This document shows, piece after piece, positions 28,387 to 38,629 of a stretch of DNA of 64,000 nt. Location of the stretch: contig JBEIQE010000002.1 in NCBI GenBank assembly GCA_040376705.1, positions 62,001 through 126,000 on the forward strand, written 5' to 3'. The notes under the pieces were generated by a model. It did not search any database, was not told the DNA's origin, and saw only the letters and a program-made list of their open reading frames with translations. Position numbers and translations under genes: made by a program. The DNA comes from JBEIQE01 sp040376705. GTDB lineage: Bacteria; Pseudomonadota; Alphaproteobacteria; UBA2400. How positions within the stretch are numbered: the first letter of the stretch is position 1; every line of letters begins with the position of its first letter.

Positions 28387-29925
28387 ATGCTCCGCTTTGC
28401 TTTCCGCTCTAGTGTTTTCGCCTCCCTCCTGCTCACCACTGCGCTGGCACTTCCGGCCACCGCTGCCGAGCCGTTCAAGCCCGAAGGCTGGCAGACCGGC
28501 ATAATGCGCAAGCCCGATGGCTCATTCGCCTACTGTGTTTCCGAGAGCAAGTTTGAAGAGAACCTCTGGCTCATCCTCGCGCTTACGCCCACGGGTGATG
28601 TAAACCTCGGTGTTGGCCAGAAGGGCGCAAACCTGCCGGTTGGCAATGAAAAGCCGGTGCGTATTCGCGTAGATGGCAACCCGCCGCAGGAAATGACCGC
28701 GCGTGCGGTCAAGCCAGAGCTGATGGTGATCAACGCTGGTCAGAGCAGCCGCCTGCTCGAGATGATCTCGCGCGGCAACATGATGAATGTTGATAACATG
28801 AGCTTCTCGCTTGCTGGCTCAGGCAAAGCGGTTGAAACCTTGCGTGAGTGCGTACAGGCTTCGGCTGGCAGTTTGCCTGCGGTCACACTTAATGGCGCTC
28901 CGGCAGCCTCCATGACTGAGGCCGCACAGGCCCAGGTTGCCGCGCCTGCTCCGGCAGTTGAGGCTCCAGCCGCCCCAGTTGCGGTAGCGCAAGCTCCTGC
29001 GGTTGAAGCCCCTGCAGTTGAAACACCTGCACCGGTGCCCGCACCGGTTGCTGCTGCCGCTGAAGTGGCGCCGCCGATTGTACAGTCGCCTGTGCGTGCC
29101 GATATCAAGTGGAACCCGTCACCCATTGCCATGCCCGGCCAGCGCGATGCCAATACACTGCCGCCTTCCATGCAGCAGGCACAGGCTCAGCTGCCCGTAC
29201 CCACGGCAGTCGCTGAAGCTTCTGCGCCCGCGGTGCCAGCCCCAGCCGTCCAGACCGCTCCAGCGGCTGAAACGGTTATCGCCAGCACATCCGCTCCGGT
29301 TGAAGCTCCGGCACCTGCCACTATTGATCAGTCGGGTCTGGCACCTGAACTCACCCCGCCCACGCCGGATACACGTATTGTTACTGTGCCCGCGCAGCAG
29401 GCAGATGCAGTACCAGCTCAGGTCGCTGCTGCAGTGCCCGAGCCAATCTTGCCCGCATCAACGCCGCTGGCTACGCCGGCCATCAAGCCGCTGCCAGCCC
29501 AGCTCGAGCGCCTGCTGACCACCGCCAACCTGCGCGAAGTTGAGGCAGCACCGGTAACCGAGAACGATATTGCCTTCGCCTGGAAGAGCCGCGACATGCT
29601 TGGCAACGTGCGCGAAGTTGCCGTGCCTGCGGGCAGCAATATCGTGCAGCTGGCAGGGCAGCACTTCAGCATGCTGAAGGCCCGTTGCGATGTACAGTTC
29701 AGCGCCAGCCTTGGCCAGCCGCAGAATACCGGTGCGCTGCAGATCCTGACCGGCAGCACTACCTGCCGTGGCAACGGCAAGAGCCATTACACAACGCTGG
29801 TGTTTGCGCTGAGCCAGCAGGGCGTGCTTTCGATTATCGCCAACAATATCGATCAGGGCCGCCGTGCCGCTCCTGACCGTGCCCAGAGCGGTATCGTTGA
29901 AGCGCTCAAGGCCACACAGGGCTAA
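28387..29925 (+). CDS. Secreted protein with long Ala/Pro-rich linker
   Basis: Protein of 512 residues. A signal peptide (MLRFAFRSSVFASLLLTTAL to about ATAA) is followed by an N-terminal globular domain (about 30-170), a long low-complexity region of Ala, Pro, Val, Glu and Gln (about 175-375) with repeated APAVEAPA-like units, and a C-terminal globular domain (about 380-512) with two Cys that could pair. The two domains look alike in general build but I could not align them firmly. The linker suggests a periplasm- or wall-spanning protein. No family is recognised. A strong terminator follows. Confidence 0.65.
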   Translation: MLRFAFRSSVFASLLLTTALALPATAAEPFKPEGWQTGIMRKPDGSFAYCVSESKFEENLWLILALTPTGDVNLGVGQKGANLPVGNEKPVRIRVDGNPPQEMTARAVKPELMVINAGQSSRLLEMISRGNMMNVDNMSFSLAGSGKAVETLRECVQASAGSLPAVTLNGAPAASMTEAAQAQVAAPAPAVEAPAAPVAVAQAPAVEAPAVETPAPVPAPVAAAAEVAPPIVQSPVRADIKWNPSPIAMPGQRDANTLPPSMQQAQAQLPVPTAVAEASAPAVPAPAVQTAPAAETVIASTSAPVEAPAPATIDQSGLAPELTPPTPDTRIVTVPAQQADAVPAQVAAAVPEPILPASTPLATPAIKPLPAQLERLLTTANLREVEAAPVTENDIAFAWKSRDMLGNVREVAVPAGSNIVQLAGQHFSMLKARCDVQFSASLGQPQNTGALQILTGSTTCRGNGKSHYTTLVFALSQQGVLSIIANNIDQGRRAAPDRAQSGIVEALKATQG

Positions 29926-29945
29926 GAGCCAAGGTGTTATAAAAG

Positions 29946-29977
29946 GCCCGCTTCCCGCAAGGGTAGCGGGCTTTTTT
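29946..29977 (+). terminator. Rho-independent terminator after the 28387 gene
   Basis: A GC-rich stem (GCCCGCT with AGCGGGC, and an inner CCC with GGG) with loop GCAA is followed by TTTTTT at 29972-29977. It touches the stop codon of the convergent FAD dehydrogenase gene and may slow transcription on both strands. Confidence 0.9.
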
Positions 29978-31619
29978 ATGCAACCAAACTCAGCGCTACA
30001 GCCTCGGCCACTTTAATGCCATCCACGCCAGCCGAGAGAATACCGCCGGCATAACCAGCACCTTCACCTGCGGGGAACAGGCCTTTGGTGTTCAGGCTCT
30101 GCAGGCTTGTATCATCGCGCTTGATGCGGATGGGGGATGACGTGCGGGTTTCAACCCCTGTAAGCACGGCATCATTCATGTCAAACCCGCGGATTTGCTT
30201 ACCAAAGGCGGTCAGAGCTTCGCGTATCGCTACAATTGCGTAATCCGGCAGGCAGCTTGACAGGTCAGTCGGCGTAACGCCCGGCTTGTAGGAGGGGATG
30301 ACACTGCCAAGGCTGGTCGACGGCACGCCCTTGATAAAATCGCCCACCAGCTGCGCGGGCGCGTTATAGTTACTGCCACCTGCCACAAAGGCTGCGCTTT
30401 CCCATTTGCGCTGGAACGCGATACCCGCGAGTGGTGTATCCGGATAATCCTCAGGCGTAATGCCCACCACAATACCCGCATTTGCGTTACGCTCGTTGCG
30501 CGAATACTGGCTCATGCCGTTGGTGACAACGCGGTTTTCTTCGGACGTAGCCGCCACCACCGTGCCGCCCGGGCACATGCAGAAGCTATATACACCGCGG
30601 CCGTTACTGGCGTGATGTACCAGCTTGTAATCAGCCGCACCCAGAATCTCGTTACCGGCTGCTTTGCCAAACCGTGCGATATCGATGAGGGATTGCGGAT
30701 GCTCAATGCGGAAGCCGAGCGAGAAGGGCTTGGCCTCGATATACACACCGCGGTCATACAGCATCTGGAAGGTATCACGCGAGCTGTGGCCGATGGCCAA
30801 AACTACATGATCCGCTGCAATCTGCTCGCCGTTCTTCAGGATAACGCCGCGTACGTGCCGATCGCCGTTGCTATCAACCTCAATATCAATATCGGTCACA
30901 TGGTGCTGGAAGCGGTATTCGCCACCCAGACTCTCGATAGTGGCGCGCATGTTCTCGACCATCTTCACAAGGCGGAAGGTGCCGATATGCGGGTGTGCTT
31001 CGGTGAGGATTTCCTCAGGCGCTTCGGCCTTCACAAATTCGGTTAGCACCTTGCGGCCCAAGTGGCGCGGGTCCTTGATCTGGCTGTACAGCTTGCCGTC
31101 TGAAAACGTACCGGCGCCACCTTCGCCATACTGCACATTTGATTCAGGGTTGAGCACCGACTTGCGCCAGAGCTGCCATGTATCTTTGGTGCGTTCGCGC
31201 ACTACTTTGCCGCGGTCGAGGATAATAGGGTTAAAGCCCATTTGCGCCAGAATAAGCGCGGCGAACAAGCCGCAAGGTCCAGCGCCAATCACAATCGGGC
31301 GGTTTTTAAAACCTGCAGGGGCTTTTGTAACAAAGTGGTAGCTGATATCCGGCGTGGGCATCACTTGGCTCCCGCCTTTATTGGCACCCTTTTTCACTTC
31401 TTTTGCAAAGCGGGCAAGCACATCTGCCTCATCGCGCACCTCTACATCGAGCGAGTAGATGAGGTAGATGGATGATTTCTTGCGAGCGTCATGCGCACGA
31501 CGAAAGACGGTGCAGGAGAGCAGCTCGTCAGGCTCAATGCCCATACGTGCCACTGCCGCAGCGGCAATAGCCTCGGGCGGGTGGTCGAGCGGAAGTTTGA
31601 TTTCGGTCAGGCGCAGCAT
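29976..31619 (-). CDS. FAD-dependent dehydrogenase of the COG2509 family
   Basis: Flavoprotein of 547 residues. The Rossmann motif IGAGPCGLFAALILAQMG lies near residue 110, later than in most FAD enzymes, after an N-terminal alpha/beta extension (about 1-100) typical of the uncharacterised COG2509 group. NVQYGEGGAGTFSDGKLYSQ and the C-terminal FPAGEGAGYAGGILSAGVDG are family signatures, the latter being the second FAD-contact segment. The substrate is unknown. A hairpin separates it from the alcohol dehydrogenase gene upstream. Confidence 0.9.
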   Translation of the reverse strand: MLRLTEIKLPLDHPPEAIAAAAVARMGIEPDELLSCTVFRRAHDARKKSSIYLIYSLDVEVRDEADVLARFAKEVKKGANKGGSQVMPTPDISYHFVTKAPAGFKNRPIVIGAGPCGLFAALILAQMGFNPIILDRGKVVRERTKDTWQLWRKSVLNPESNVQYGEGGAGTFSDGKLYSQIKDPRHLGRKVLTEFVKAEAPEEILTEAHPHIGTFRLVKMVENMRATIESLGGEYRFQHHVTDIDIEVDSNGDRHVRGVILKNGEQIAADHVVLAIGHSSRDTFQMLYDRGVYIEAKPFSLGFRIEHPQSLIDIARFGKAAGNEILGAADYKLVHHASNGRGVYSFCMCPGGTVVAATSEENRVVTNGMSQYSRNERNANAGIVVGITPEDYPDTPLAGIAFQRKWESAAFVAGGSNYNAPAQLVGDFIKGVPSTSLGSVIPSYKPGVTPTDLSSCLPDYAIVAIREALTAFGKQIRGFDMNDAVLTGVETRTSSPIRIKRDDTSLQSLNTKGLFPAGEGAGYAGGILSAGVDGIKVAEAVALSLVA

Positions 31620-31654
31620 GGGCAGCAGTATAGCTCAAACGCTTTGGCCTTTTC

Positions 31655-31691
31655 CATAGAAACAGGGCTCAGCCGCCAAAGCCGAGCCCTG
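31655..31691 (-). terminator. Hairpin downstream of the 31712 alcohol dehydrogenase gene
   Basis: CAGGGCTC (31663-31670) and GAGCCCTG (31684-31691) form an 8-bp stem with a partly paired loop, 20 bases after the dehydrogenase stop. On the minus strand only a short TTTC follows, so termination may be partial. Confidence 0.55.
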
Positions 31692-31711
31692 CTGCAAGAT
31701 GTGCCGTTAAA

Positions 31712-32773
31712 TCAGGCTTTCAGTGTCTTCATGTCGAGTACGAAGCGGTATTTCACATCGCCTTTTACCGTACGGTCAAACGCGGTGTTTACATCCTGCA
31801 TCGAGACCATTTCAATATCGCAGGTGATGTTGTGCTTACCGCAGAAGTCGAGCATTTCCTGTGTTTCAGGCAGACCGCCGATGAGCGAACCCGCCATGGA
31901 GCGACGACGCATGATGAAGGGTACACCGCCCACATTCTTCATCGGCTCGACCGCGCCAACCACCACCATGGTGCCATCGCGCTTGAGCAGCGCCATATAG
32001 GGGTCGCTATCATGGCCAACGGGAATGGTGTTGAGCAGGAAGTCGAAGCTGCCCGCCGCAGCCTGCATGGCTCCAGCGTCTTTCGAGAGCAGCACTTCAT
32101 CCGCCCCCAGCTTTTTGGCATCCGCGCCTTTTTCGGGCGAGGTGGTGATCATGACGACATGCGCGCCCATGGCATGAGCAAACTTAACGCCCATATGGCC
32201 AAGGCCGCCAAGGCCGATCACACCCACTTTATGACCCTTACCCACTTTCCAGTGCTTGAGCGGGGAGTAGGTGGTAATACCAGCGCACAGCAGCGGCGCG
32301 GCTGCGGCGGCATCAAGGTTCTCTGGCATGCGCAGAACAAAGCGCTCCTCGACCGTGATTTTATCGGAATAGCCGCCGAAGGTCATCGGGTGGGGCGTAC
32401 CGCCGATTTTATCGGGCGAATTATAGGTGCCGGTAAAGCCGTTATCGCAATATTGCTCGAGGCCATCATTGCATGAGGCGCAGGTGCGGCAGCTATCGAC
32501 CAGACAGCCCACGCCAACGAGATCGCCAACCTTATGCTTACTTACCTTGGCGCCAACTGCAGTAACGCGGCCTACAATTTCATGCCCCGGCACGTAAGGG
32601 TAGTTTGACCAACCCCATTCGTTACGGGCGGAATGGATATCCGAATGGCATATGCCGCAGAAGAGAATGTCAATCGCCACATCGGTTTCACGCACATCGC
32701 GGCGCTGGAATGTAAATGGCGCCAGCTTGTCGGTGGCAGATTGAACGGCATAACCAAGGGTGGTGAGAGGCAT
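31712..32773 (-). CDS. Zinc-dependent NAD(P) alcohol dehydrogenase, YahK/cinnamyl-type
   Basis: Medium-chain dehydrogenase of 353 residues that interconverts aldehydes and alcohols. Catalytic zinc: Cys and His in FCGICHSDIH, and GHE in VPGHEIVG. Structural zinc: four Cys in CLVDSCRTCASCNDGLEQYC. The Rossmann motif is GLGGLGHMG. The overall pattern is that of cinnamyl-alcohol-dehydrogenase-like enzymes such as E. coli YahK, usually NADPH-dependent with broad aldehyde specificity. It ends in TGA. It is divergent from the formaldehyde-detoxification pair, which suggests a role in aldehyde handling. Confidence 0.93.
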   Translation of the reverse strand: MPLTTLGYAVQSATDKLAPFTFQRRDVRETDVAIDILFCGICHSDIHSARNEWGWSNYPYVPGHEIVGRVTAVGAKVSKHKVGDLVGVGCLVDSCRTCASCNDGLEQYCDNGFTGTYNSPDKIGGTPHPMTFGGYSDKITVEERFVLRMPENLDAAAAAPLLCAGITTYSPLKHWKVGKGHKVGVIGLGGLGHMGVKFAHAMGAHVVMITTSPEKGADAKKLGADEVLLSKDAGAMQAAAGSFDFLLNTIPVGHDSDPYMALLKRDGTMVVVGAVEPMKNVGGVPFIMRRRSMAGSLIGGLPETQEMLDFCGKHNITCDIEMVSMQDVNTAFDRTVKGDVKYRFVLDMKTLKA

Positions 32774-32877
32774 GGTGGCTCCGGCTGTATGTGAATGTGA
32801 GCTTATAATAGGGCGCAGGTTTGTTTAGGCAACTGCAAAACAAAATATCGCATTGTTGTATGCGGGCGTAATGATAA

Positions 32878-34020
<1,143 letters not shown>

Positions 34021-34029
34021 GAGTTTGTG

Positions 34030-34863
34030 ATGGAGCGTATTGAGCAGCACACCAGCTTTGGCGGCACGCAGGAAGTGTGGAAGCACGCCTCAAACAGCCT
34101 GAACTGCGAGATGCGTTTTGGTATTTACCTGCCGCCCAAGGCGCAGCAGAGCAAATGCCCGGTGTTGTATTTCCTCTCCGGTCTTACCTGCACCGAGCAG
34201 AACTTCATTACTAAAGCGGGTGCGCAGCGCTATGCCTCGCAACATGGTGTTATTGTGGTGGTGCCGGATACAAGCCCGCGTGGTGAAGGTGTTGCTAATG
34301 ATCCTGCCTATGACCTCGGCCAAGGCGCAGGTTTTTATATCAACGCCACGCAAGCTCCATGGGCGGCGCATTATAAAATGTTCGATTATGTAACGGCTGA
34401 GCTGCCAGCGCTTATTGAACAGCACTTTGCCGCGAGTGATGTGCGTGGCATCAGCGGCCATTCGATGGGCGGATATGGCGCAATTATGTGTGCTCTTAAA
34501 AAGCCCGGTTTTTACAAGAGCGTTTCGGCCTTCTCGCCCATCTGCGCGCCTTCTCAGGTGGCGTGGGGTGAAAAGGCTTTTAGCGCGTATCTGGGCTCAA
34601 ACAGGCAGGACTGGCTGGCATGGGACGCTGTGGCGTTACTCGGCCAGACGCAAGAGAAGCTATCACTGCTTGTGGACCAAGGCGATGCCGATGAGTTTAT
34701 GGAAAAGCAGCTGAGGCCCGACCTGTTGCGCCAAGCCTGTACGGCACATGGCCACACGCTCTCTCTGCGCCTGCAGAAGGGCTATGACCATAGCTACTAC
34801 TTTATTGCCAATTTTATAGGCGAGCACTTGGCGTATCACGCCAAGGCTCTGCACCATAAATAA
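34030..34863 (+). CDS. fghA: S-formylglutathione hydrolase
   Basis: Serine esterase of the esterase D family that hydrolyses S-formylglutathione to formate and glutathione, the second step of formaldehyde detoxification. The nucleophile elbow is GHSMGG, and the catalytic His is near the C-terminus in GYDHSYYFI. The family segment FLSGLTCTEQNFI is present. The length is 277 residues. ATG at 34030 has AGGAG six bases upstream and is preferred over the adjacent GTG. It is translated right after frmA. Its stop directly abuts that of the convergent ileS. Confidence 0.97.
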   Translation: MERIEQHTSFGGTQEVWKHASNSLNCEMRFGIYLPPKAQQSKCPVLYFLSGLTCTEQNFITKAGAQRYASQHGVIVVVPDTSPRGEGVANDPAYDLGQGAGFYINATQAPWAAHYKMFDYVTAELPALIEQHFAASDVRGISGHSMGGYGAIMCALKKPGFYKSVSAFSPICAPSQVAWGEKAFSAYLGSNRQDWLAWDAVALLGQTQEKLSLLVDQGDADEFMEKQLRPDLLRQACTAHGHTLSLRLQKGYDHSYYFIANFIGEHLAYHAKALHHK

Positions 34864-37800
34864 CTAGCTCGCTGCCCGCGTGATGGCCGAAGCCTGCGTG
34901 ATGCGCAGGGCAACCTGCACATCGCCAAGGTCGGCTTCTACCTTCTCGGCTTCGGGAATGGCGGTGTCGGTCACAGCCATTTCATCGGCCAGAGTTTCGC
35001 TCGCAATATGCTTGAGGAACGGCTGCAGTGAGGCCTTAAGGGCATCCGGCAGTTGCAGTTCCACATGAATACGCTCGGTGATCTGGTAGTTGCGGTTCTT
35101 GCGGGTTTGCTGGATCACACGGATGAGATCGCGCGCAAAACCTTCAACCTCCAGCTCGGGGTAGATGGTGATATCGAGCAGGGTAAGGCCCTGCCAGTTA
35201 TCGAATGAATCGGCAGGCGCATCGCCAGTTACCTGAATGCGCATTTCGAAATCACCAGCGTCAAGCGTAAGGCCTGCGATATCGAGCTTTCCGTCAGCTG
35301 TCAGCTTCCATTCGCCGCTGCGCTGTGCGTTCATCACATCCTTGAACTTGGCGCCGAGCTTGGCGCCCAGCTTGGGATTGACCTTGATGACGCGCGTACC
35401 ATAGCTGCCGGCATCCGTTGCCAGCTCAACTTCCATAATGTTTACGGCCTCCTTGATGAGGTCAACATACGGCGTCAGGCGCTGGGTATTGTGGTGCGCA
35501 ATGGTGAGCTTTTTGAGCGGCAGACGCACGCGGCGGCGGTGCTGCTCACGCAGACGCAGTACCGATGAGCTGACCTCACGCGCCAGATCCATGCCCGACA
35601 GCACATCGGCATTCACCGGCAGTTTGCTGGCGTCTGGCCAGTCCTGCAGATGTACGCTCTCCTCACCGGTCAGGCCGGTGTGGATGTGCTCGGCCAGGAA
35701 CGGCATCATCGGCGCCAGCGCACGGGTGGCGTAAACCAGCGAGGTATAGAGCGTATCGTAAGCCGCTTGCTTGTCCTCGCTCTGGCCCTCGGCCCAGAAG
35801 GCACCACGACGGTTACGGATATACCAGTTGTTGATCGCCTCGATGTACGCCGGCACGCTGTCGTAAGCGCCCGGGATATCGAGCGTATCGAGATGGCTCT
35901 GCACACCGGTGATGAGCTGTGCGGTTTTGCCCATGAGGTATTGATCAAGCGGGTGCTTGGAATCAGTACGCAGCTTGGCCTTTACGCCATCGATATTGGC
36001 GTAGAGGGTGAAGAAGTAATACGCATTCCACAGGCGGATGATAACCGAGCGCATGGACTTGGCGATGTCGGTATCGTCTTCAGCAATCGACAAATCGCCG
36101 CCAATCATGAGCGGGGATGACAGCATGTACCAGCGCAAGGCGTCTGAGCCCAGGTTCTTGAACACATCCACCGGATCGGGGTAGTTCTTGAGGCGCTTAC
36201 TCAGCTTCTGGTTATTCACGTCCAGCACAACACCATGGCAGATGCAGCTCTTGAACGGCGCACGGTCGAACAGCGCAGTTGAAAGCACCATGAGCGTGTA
36301 GAACCAGCCGCGGGTCTGCGCGATGTATTCAACAATAAAGTCGCCGGGGAAGTTTTCCTCAAAGCGCTTCTGGTTTTCGAACGGGTAGTGCTGCTGCGCG
36401 AAGGGCATCGAGCCTGATTCAAACCAGCAGTCGAGTACCTCAGGCACACGACGCATCATGCTCTTGCCCGAAGGATCGTCCGGGTTGGCGCGCACCAGCT
36501 CATCGATATAGGGTCGGTGCAGGTTAGGCACCTTCACGCCAAAGTCGCGCTCCAGCTCTTCAATCGAGCCGTAGACGTCAACGCGCGGGAAGGCCGGGTT
36601 ATCGCTCTTCCATACCGGAATAGCTGTACCCCAGAAGCGGTTTCGCGAGATGTTCCAGTCGCGCGCATTGGCCAACCAGTTGCCGAAGGCGCCGTCTTTC
36701 ACGTGCTCGGGCAGCCAGGTGATGCCCTTGTTCAGCTCGACCATGCGGTCACGGAACTTGGTAACCTCAACGTACCACGAGCTCACTGCCTTATAGATAA
36801 GGGGCTGATCGGTACGCCAGCAATGCGGGTAGCTGTGCAAAATCTGGTCATGCTTGATGACGGTATATTTGCGCGCCTTCAGGTCTTTGATGACCTTATC
36901 GTTCGCTTCAAGGATGACATTCTGGCCGACATAATCGGTCACTTCCTCGGTAAAGCGGCCCGCTTCGTCCACCGGCACAACGGTGGGGATGCCAAATTTC
37001 TTGGCAACTTCCATATCTTCTTCACCAAAGCCGGGGGCGATGTGCACGATGCCGGTACCGCTCTCGGCATCTACAAACCCGCCCGAGATGACGCGGAAGG
37101 CGCCTTCGCTGGCCAGTTTGGCAAAGTAGGGGAACAGCGGTTCGTAAGTGAGGCCAACCAGATCAGTGCCTGCAACTTCCTTTACCAGCTCGTAGCCATC
37201 CAGCTCGCGGGCATAACGCTCTCGCGCGCCAGCGGCGATGATATAGGCCGCATCGCCCTTCTCAACAATTGCGTAGGTGAACTCGGGGTTCACACACAGC
37301 GCCATATTGGACGGCAGGGTCCAGGGGGTGGTGGTCCATGCCAATACGCGCAGCGGCTTGTCGCTCAGCTTGTTGGCATGCAACAGGAAGCCAACAGTAA
37401 GGGTGGGGTCGGTGCGTTCACGATAGGCGTTATCGAGGCGCGTTTCGAAGTTCGAGAGCGGGGTCTGCACCGCCCACGAGTAAGGCACTACACGGTAGCC
37501 TTCGTAGACAAGGCCCTTGGCATAAAGCTGCTTGAACGCCCACATGACTGATTCCATGTAGGATTTGTCCATGGTGCGGTACTGGTCTTCAAAAGAAACC
37601 CAGCGGCCCATGCGGTTGAAGTACCACTGCCAGTCCTGTGTATAGCGCTGTACCGAGGTTTCACACGCCTTGTTGAACTTCTCGATGCCATAATCGAGGA
37701 TCGCCTTGGCACCGCTCACGTTGATTTCTTTTTCAACCGCCAGCTCGGCGGGCAGGCCGTGTCAGTCCCAGCCTTGGCGGCGCTCTACGTGCGTACCCTT

Positions 37801-38043
37801 CATGGTCTGGTAGCGCGGGATGATGTCCTTAACGTAACTGGTTACGATATGGCCGTAGTGCGGCAGGCCGTTGGCAAACGGGGGGCCGTCGTAGAAGACA
37901 AACTCATTCGACTGGCCATTCTTGACCTTGGGGTTGCGCTCAACCGATTTTTCGAAAATACGCTTATCCTGCCAATATTTCAGGGTTTTTTCCTCAAGCT
38001 CCGAAAAGCTGGGCGATACGTTTTCGACAGGATAATTGGCCAT
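34864..38043 (-). pseudogene. ileS: Isoleucyl-tRNA synthetase with one in-frame UGA at codon 94
   Basis: Charges tRNA-Ile; essential. Full length would be 1059 residues, fitting the long (type 2, eukaryote-like) IleRS. The start MANYPVENV at 38043 leads to the HIGH-type motif HYGH (62-65), and KMSKS is KLSKR (about 613-617). At codon 94 (37762-37764) there is a UGA: the protein reads RRQGWD, stop, HGLPAELAVEKE, exactly where other IleRS have GWDCHGLP. There is no frameshift, and the frame is intact for about 965 codons afterwards. UGA is a normal stop in other genes here (pssA, 31712 gene, 51083 gene). It may be a sequence error, a nonsense mutation backed by another ileS, or recoding. It would otherwise be called a normal CDS. 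Confidence 0.85.
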
Positions 38044-38152
38044 GAAATTACTCACTATATATGGGTGTGAGGCACAAAATAGCACATATGCCCTCGATTA
38101 CAACACCGGCAAGCTGCTGTAATTTACAGGAAAAACGCCTATTTTAAGGGCT

Positions 38153-38629
38153 TTAGCCCGCCTGGACCACATCGCTGGCATCGGGCAGTACCACCAGCGT
38201 GAACCAGAAGGATTCGAGCTTGCGGATGACGTCCCCCAGGCTTTCGAGGTTAGCGGGTTTTACCACATAACCGTTGGCGTGCAGGCTGTAGCTTTTTACC
38301 ACATCCTGCGTGGCTTGCGAGCTGGAGAGAATGACCACCGGAATATGCTTGAGCAGCGGGTCGGTCTTGATGATCTTCAGCACATCCTGCCCGCTCATTT
38401 GGGGCAGGTTGAGGTCGAGCCAGATGAGGTCGGGCTTGGGGGTATCGGCATATTCGCCCTCACGGCGCAGCATGGCGAGGGCCATCTCGCCGGTTTTTGC
38501 GACCGTGATGTTATTGGAGATTTTTGAATCACGCAGGGCGCGCTGGGTGAGGATGACGTCACCCGGGTTATCTTCGACCAGTAAAATCTGCGCTGGACGG
38601 GCTTTGTTCTGGATAAGGTCAATAGTCAT
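38153..38629 (-). CDS. Response regulator, Rcp1-like single receiver domain
   Basis: Protein of 158 residues containing only a receiver domain: acidic pocket LLVEDNPGD (Glu19-Asp20), phosphoacceptor Asp72 in LIWLDLNLPQMSG, and conserved Lys in VVKPANL. The EDNPGD and WLDLNLP motifs are those of the Rcp1 group that partners phytochrome-like kinases. It has no output domain, so it probably acts by protein contact or phosphotransfer. Its ATG overlaps the kinase stop by four bases (ATGA), so the two are coupled. Because the kinase frame is interrupted, the regulator may lack its normal partner. Confidence 0.93.
   Translation of the reverse strand: MTIDLIQNKARPAQILLVEDNPGDVILTQRALRDSKISNNITVAKTGEMALAMLRREGEYADTPKPDLIWLDLNLPQMSGQDVLKIIKTDPLLKHIPVVILSSSQATQDVVKSYSLHANGYVVKPANLESLGDVIRKLESFWFTLVVLPDASDVVQAG

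Noticed and set aside
28900..29460. Tandem DNA repeats in the Ala/Pro-rich part of the 28387 gene
   Set aside because: The repetition is at the level of amino acid composition; the DNA units vary too much to be called a tandem repeat array.
37737..37764. SECIS-like hairpin after the ileS UGA
   Set aside because: The stem is only five base pairs, the loop does not show the usual GG/U features clearly, and the position is Ala in LeuRS, so selenocysteine has little support. Kept only as a check in the ileS finding.
34864..38043. Genome-wide reassignment of UGA to an amino acid
   Set aside because: pssA, the 31712 dehydrogenase, radical SAM protein 2 and the 51083 transporter all end in UGA at normal family lengths.
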